Shown here piece by piece: positions 63,074 through 64,000 of a DNA stretch of 64,000 nt. The notes below the pieces were generated by a model. It saw only the letters and a list, made by a program, of their open reading frames with translations, was not told where the DNA came from and made no database searches. Location of the stretch: positions 1,054,001 to 1,118,000 of the forward strand of contig NZ_JACYXZ010000001.1 of assembly GCF_014842875.1 (NCBI RefSeq), in the 5' to 3' direction. Numbering within the stretch: position 1 is the stretch's first letter; every line of letters starts with the position of its first letter. This stretch comes from Nocardioides donggukensis (GTDB lineage: Bacteria > Actinomycetota > Actinomycetes > Propionibacteriales > Nocardioidaceae). The translations under genes were made by a program, and so were the position numbers.

Positions 63074-64000
63074 GTGAGGATCCTCCTGGTCGGCGCCGGT
63101 GGCGTCGGCGGTGCGTTCGCGGCCATCGCGGCCCGTCGCGACTTCTTCGAGAGCATCGTCGTCGCCGACCACGACGCCGCCAGGGCCGATCGGGCGGCCG
63201 CGGCCGACGCCCGGTTCACCGCGACGCGGATCGACGCCTCCGACGCCCGTGCGGTGGCCGCGCTGTGCCGCGAGCACGCCATCACCCACGTGATGAACGC
63301 GGTCGACCCGGTCTTCGACATGTCCCTGTTCGCCGGCGCCTTCGAGGCCGGGGCCGACTACCTCGACATGGCGATGTCCCTGTCCCGGCCGCACCCGGAG
63401 ACGCCGTACGAGCGGGTCGGCGTGAAGCTGGGGGACGAGCAGTTCGCCTGCGCCCCCGAGTGGGAGCGCAGCGGCCGGCTGGCGCTGGTCGGGATCGGCG
63501 TCGAGCCGGGGCTCTCCGACGTGTTCGCCCGCTACGCCGCCGACCACCTGTTCTCCCGGATCGAGGAGCTCGGCACCCGGGACGGCGCCAACCTGGTGGT
63601 CACCGACGCCGACGGTCGCGAGATCTTCGCGCCGTCGTTCTCGATGTGGACCACGATCGAGGAGTGCCTCAACCCGCCGGTGGTCTACGAGCGGGCCCGG
63701 TCCGACGTGGACGGCGGCTGGTTCACGACCGAGCCGTTCTCCGAGCCGGAGGTCTTCGACTTCCCCGAGGGGATCGGCCCGGTCGAGTGCGTCAACGTCG
63801 AGCACGAGGAGGTCCTGCTCATGCCGCGCTGGATCGACTGCGAGCGCGCCACGTTCAAGTACGGCCTCGGCGAGGAGATGATCACGATCCTCCGGGTGCT
63901 GCACACGCTCGGGCTCGACAGCACCGAGACGGTGCGGGTCAAGGGCGTCGAGGTGGCGCCGCGCGACGTGGTCGCCGCCTGCCTGCCCGACCCGGCCACG
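63074..64000 (+). CDS. Saccharopine dehydrogenase-like NAD(P) oxidoreductase (3' end missing)
   Basis: 309 codons are visible from GTG 63074 and the frame is open at the right edge. VRILLVGAGGVGGAFAAIAA is the Rossmann nucleotide loop; SIVVADHDAARADRAAA and THVMNAVDPVFDMSLFAGAF continue the saccharopine dehydrogenase / carboxynorspermidine dehydrogenase pattern; ALVGIGVEPGLSDVFARYAA is the hallmark of the second part. Three bases after the aldehyde dehydrogenase, so it belongs to the polyamine operon. It may reduce or oxidise a Schiff base between an amino-aldehyde and an amine (inference). Confidence 0.85.
   Translation, partial: MRILLVGAGGVGGAFAAIAARRDFFESIVVADHDAARADRAAAADARFTATRIDASDARAVAALCREHAITHVMNAVDPVFDMSLFAGAFEAGADYLDMAMSLSRPHPETPYERVGVKLGDEQFACAPEWERSGRLALVGIGVEPGLSDVFARYAADHLFSRIEELGTRDGANLVVTDADGREIFAPSFSMWTTIEECLNPPVVYERARSDVDGGWFTTEPFSEPEVFDFPEGIGPVECVNVEHEEVLLMPRWIDCERATFKYGLGEEMITILRVLHTLGLDSTETVRVKGVEVAPRDVVAACLPDPAT

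Noticed and set aside
48245..64000. Polyamine region as a recently acquired genomic island
   Set aside because: Composition, start-codon usage and overlaps look like the rest of the window, and no tRNA, integrase or flanking repeats were found.

Overview
The window is high-GC, gene-dense DNA of an actinobacterium. The gene order (recG-rsmD-coaD ... rpmF-rnc-mutM ... smc-ftsY-amt-glnB-glnD-ffh ... rpsP-rimM-trmD-rplS-lepB-rnhB ... yraN-comM-dprA-xerC ... rpsB-tsf-pyrH-frr-cdsA ... rlmN-dxr-rip1) is a conserved actinobacterial chromosome backbone. A Nocardioides-like organism (Nocardioidaceae) is my best guess, but that is inference from gene content and protein style, not a database match. GTG starts, 4-base stop/start overlaps and hairpin terminators without T tracts are common throughout.

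Region by region. 1-6271: DNA repair and ribosome/cofactor genes (recG cut by the left edge, rsmD, coaD, a SepIVA-like coiled-coil protein, yceD, rpmF, rnc, mutM, a small coiled-coil protein). 6358-10129: an MFS transporter, a glycolate-oxidase-type flavoprotein and an alanine-glyoxylate-type aminotransferase. 10295-22177: smc, ftsY, the ammonium/PII genes amt-glnB-glnD, and ffh. 22199-24104: a methyltransferase with a histidine-rich insertion and an amidohydrolase. 24323-33769: ribosomal and tRNA-modification genes, including a TrmD-acetyltransferase fusion, signal peptidase, RNase HII and the comM-dprA-xerC group. 33717-39255: a secreted M23-type protein opposite the rpsB-tsf-pyrH-frr-cdsA series; S2 carries a long tail ending in an extra small module. 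39283-45593: a flavin split-barrel protein, rlmN, a LOG-family protein, an orphan soluble histidine kinase, a RIO-type kinase and a stand-alone adenylation-domain fragment. 45815-48252: dxr-rip1.

48245-64000 (open at the right edge) is a polyamine uptake and catabolism region placed where ispG usually follows rip1. It holds an AsnC/Lrp regulator, a Tat-lipoprotein spermidine/putrescine ABC transporter (potD-A-B-C), two PuuB-like FAD amine oxidoreductases, a class III aminotransferase, an agmatinase-family enzyme, two aldehyde dehydrogenases (an MmsA type and a 4-aminobutyraldehyde type), a YtcJ-like amidohydrolase and a saccharopine-dehydrogenase-like protein. The inferred flow is polyamine import, amine oxidation or transamination to amino-aldehydes, oxidation to 4-aminobutyrate or beta-alanine, and, for the beta-alanine arm, malonate semialdehyde to acetyl-CoA.

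The most interesting signal is a short motif, GATTCCGTGG and close variants, in all three regulatory gaps of this polyamine region (50206-50251, 58824-58866, 61574-61583). I propose it is the operator of a polyamine regulon, perhaps read by the AsnC/Lrp protein. Other points: many genes have a TAGCGT/TAGGCT-like -10 element 6-9 bases before the start codon (probable leaderless mRNAs); glnD is preceded by an 18-codon ORF with a strong ribosome-binding site that overlaps its start; and one FAD oxidoreductase has conserved N-terminal coding sequence with no canonical start codon. I saw no rRNA, tRNA, IS element, prophage or CRISPR array.
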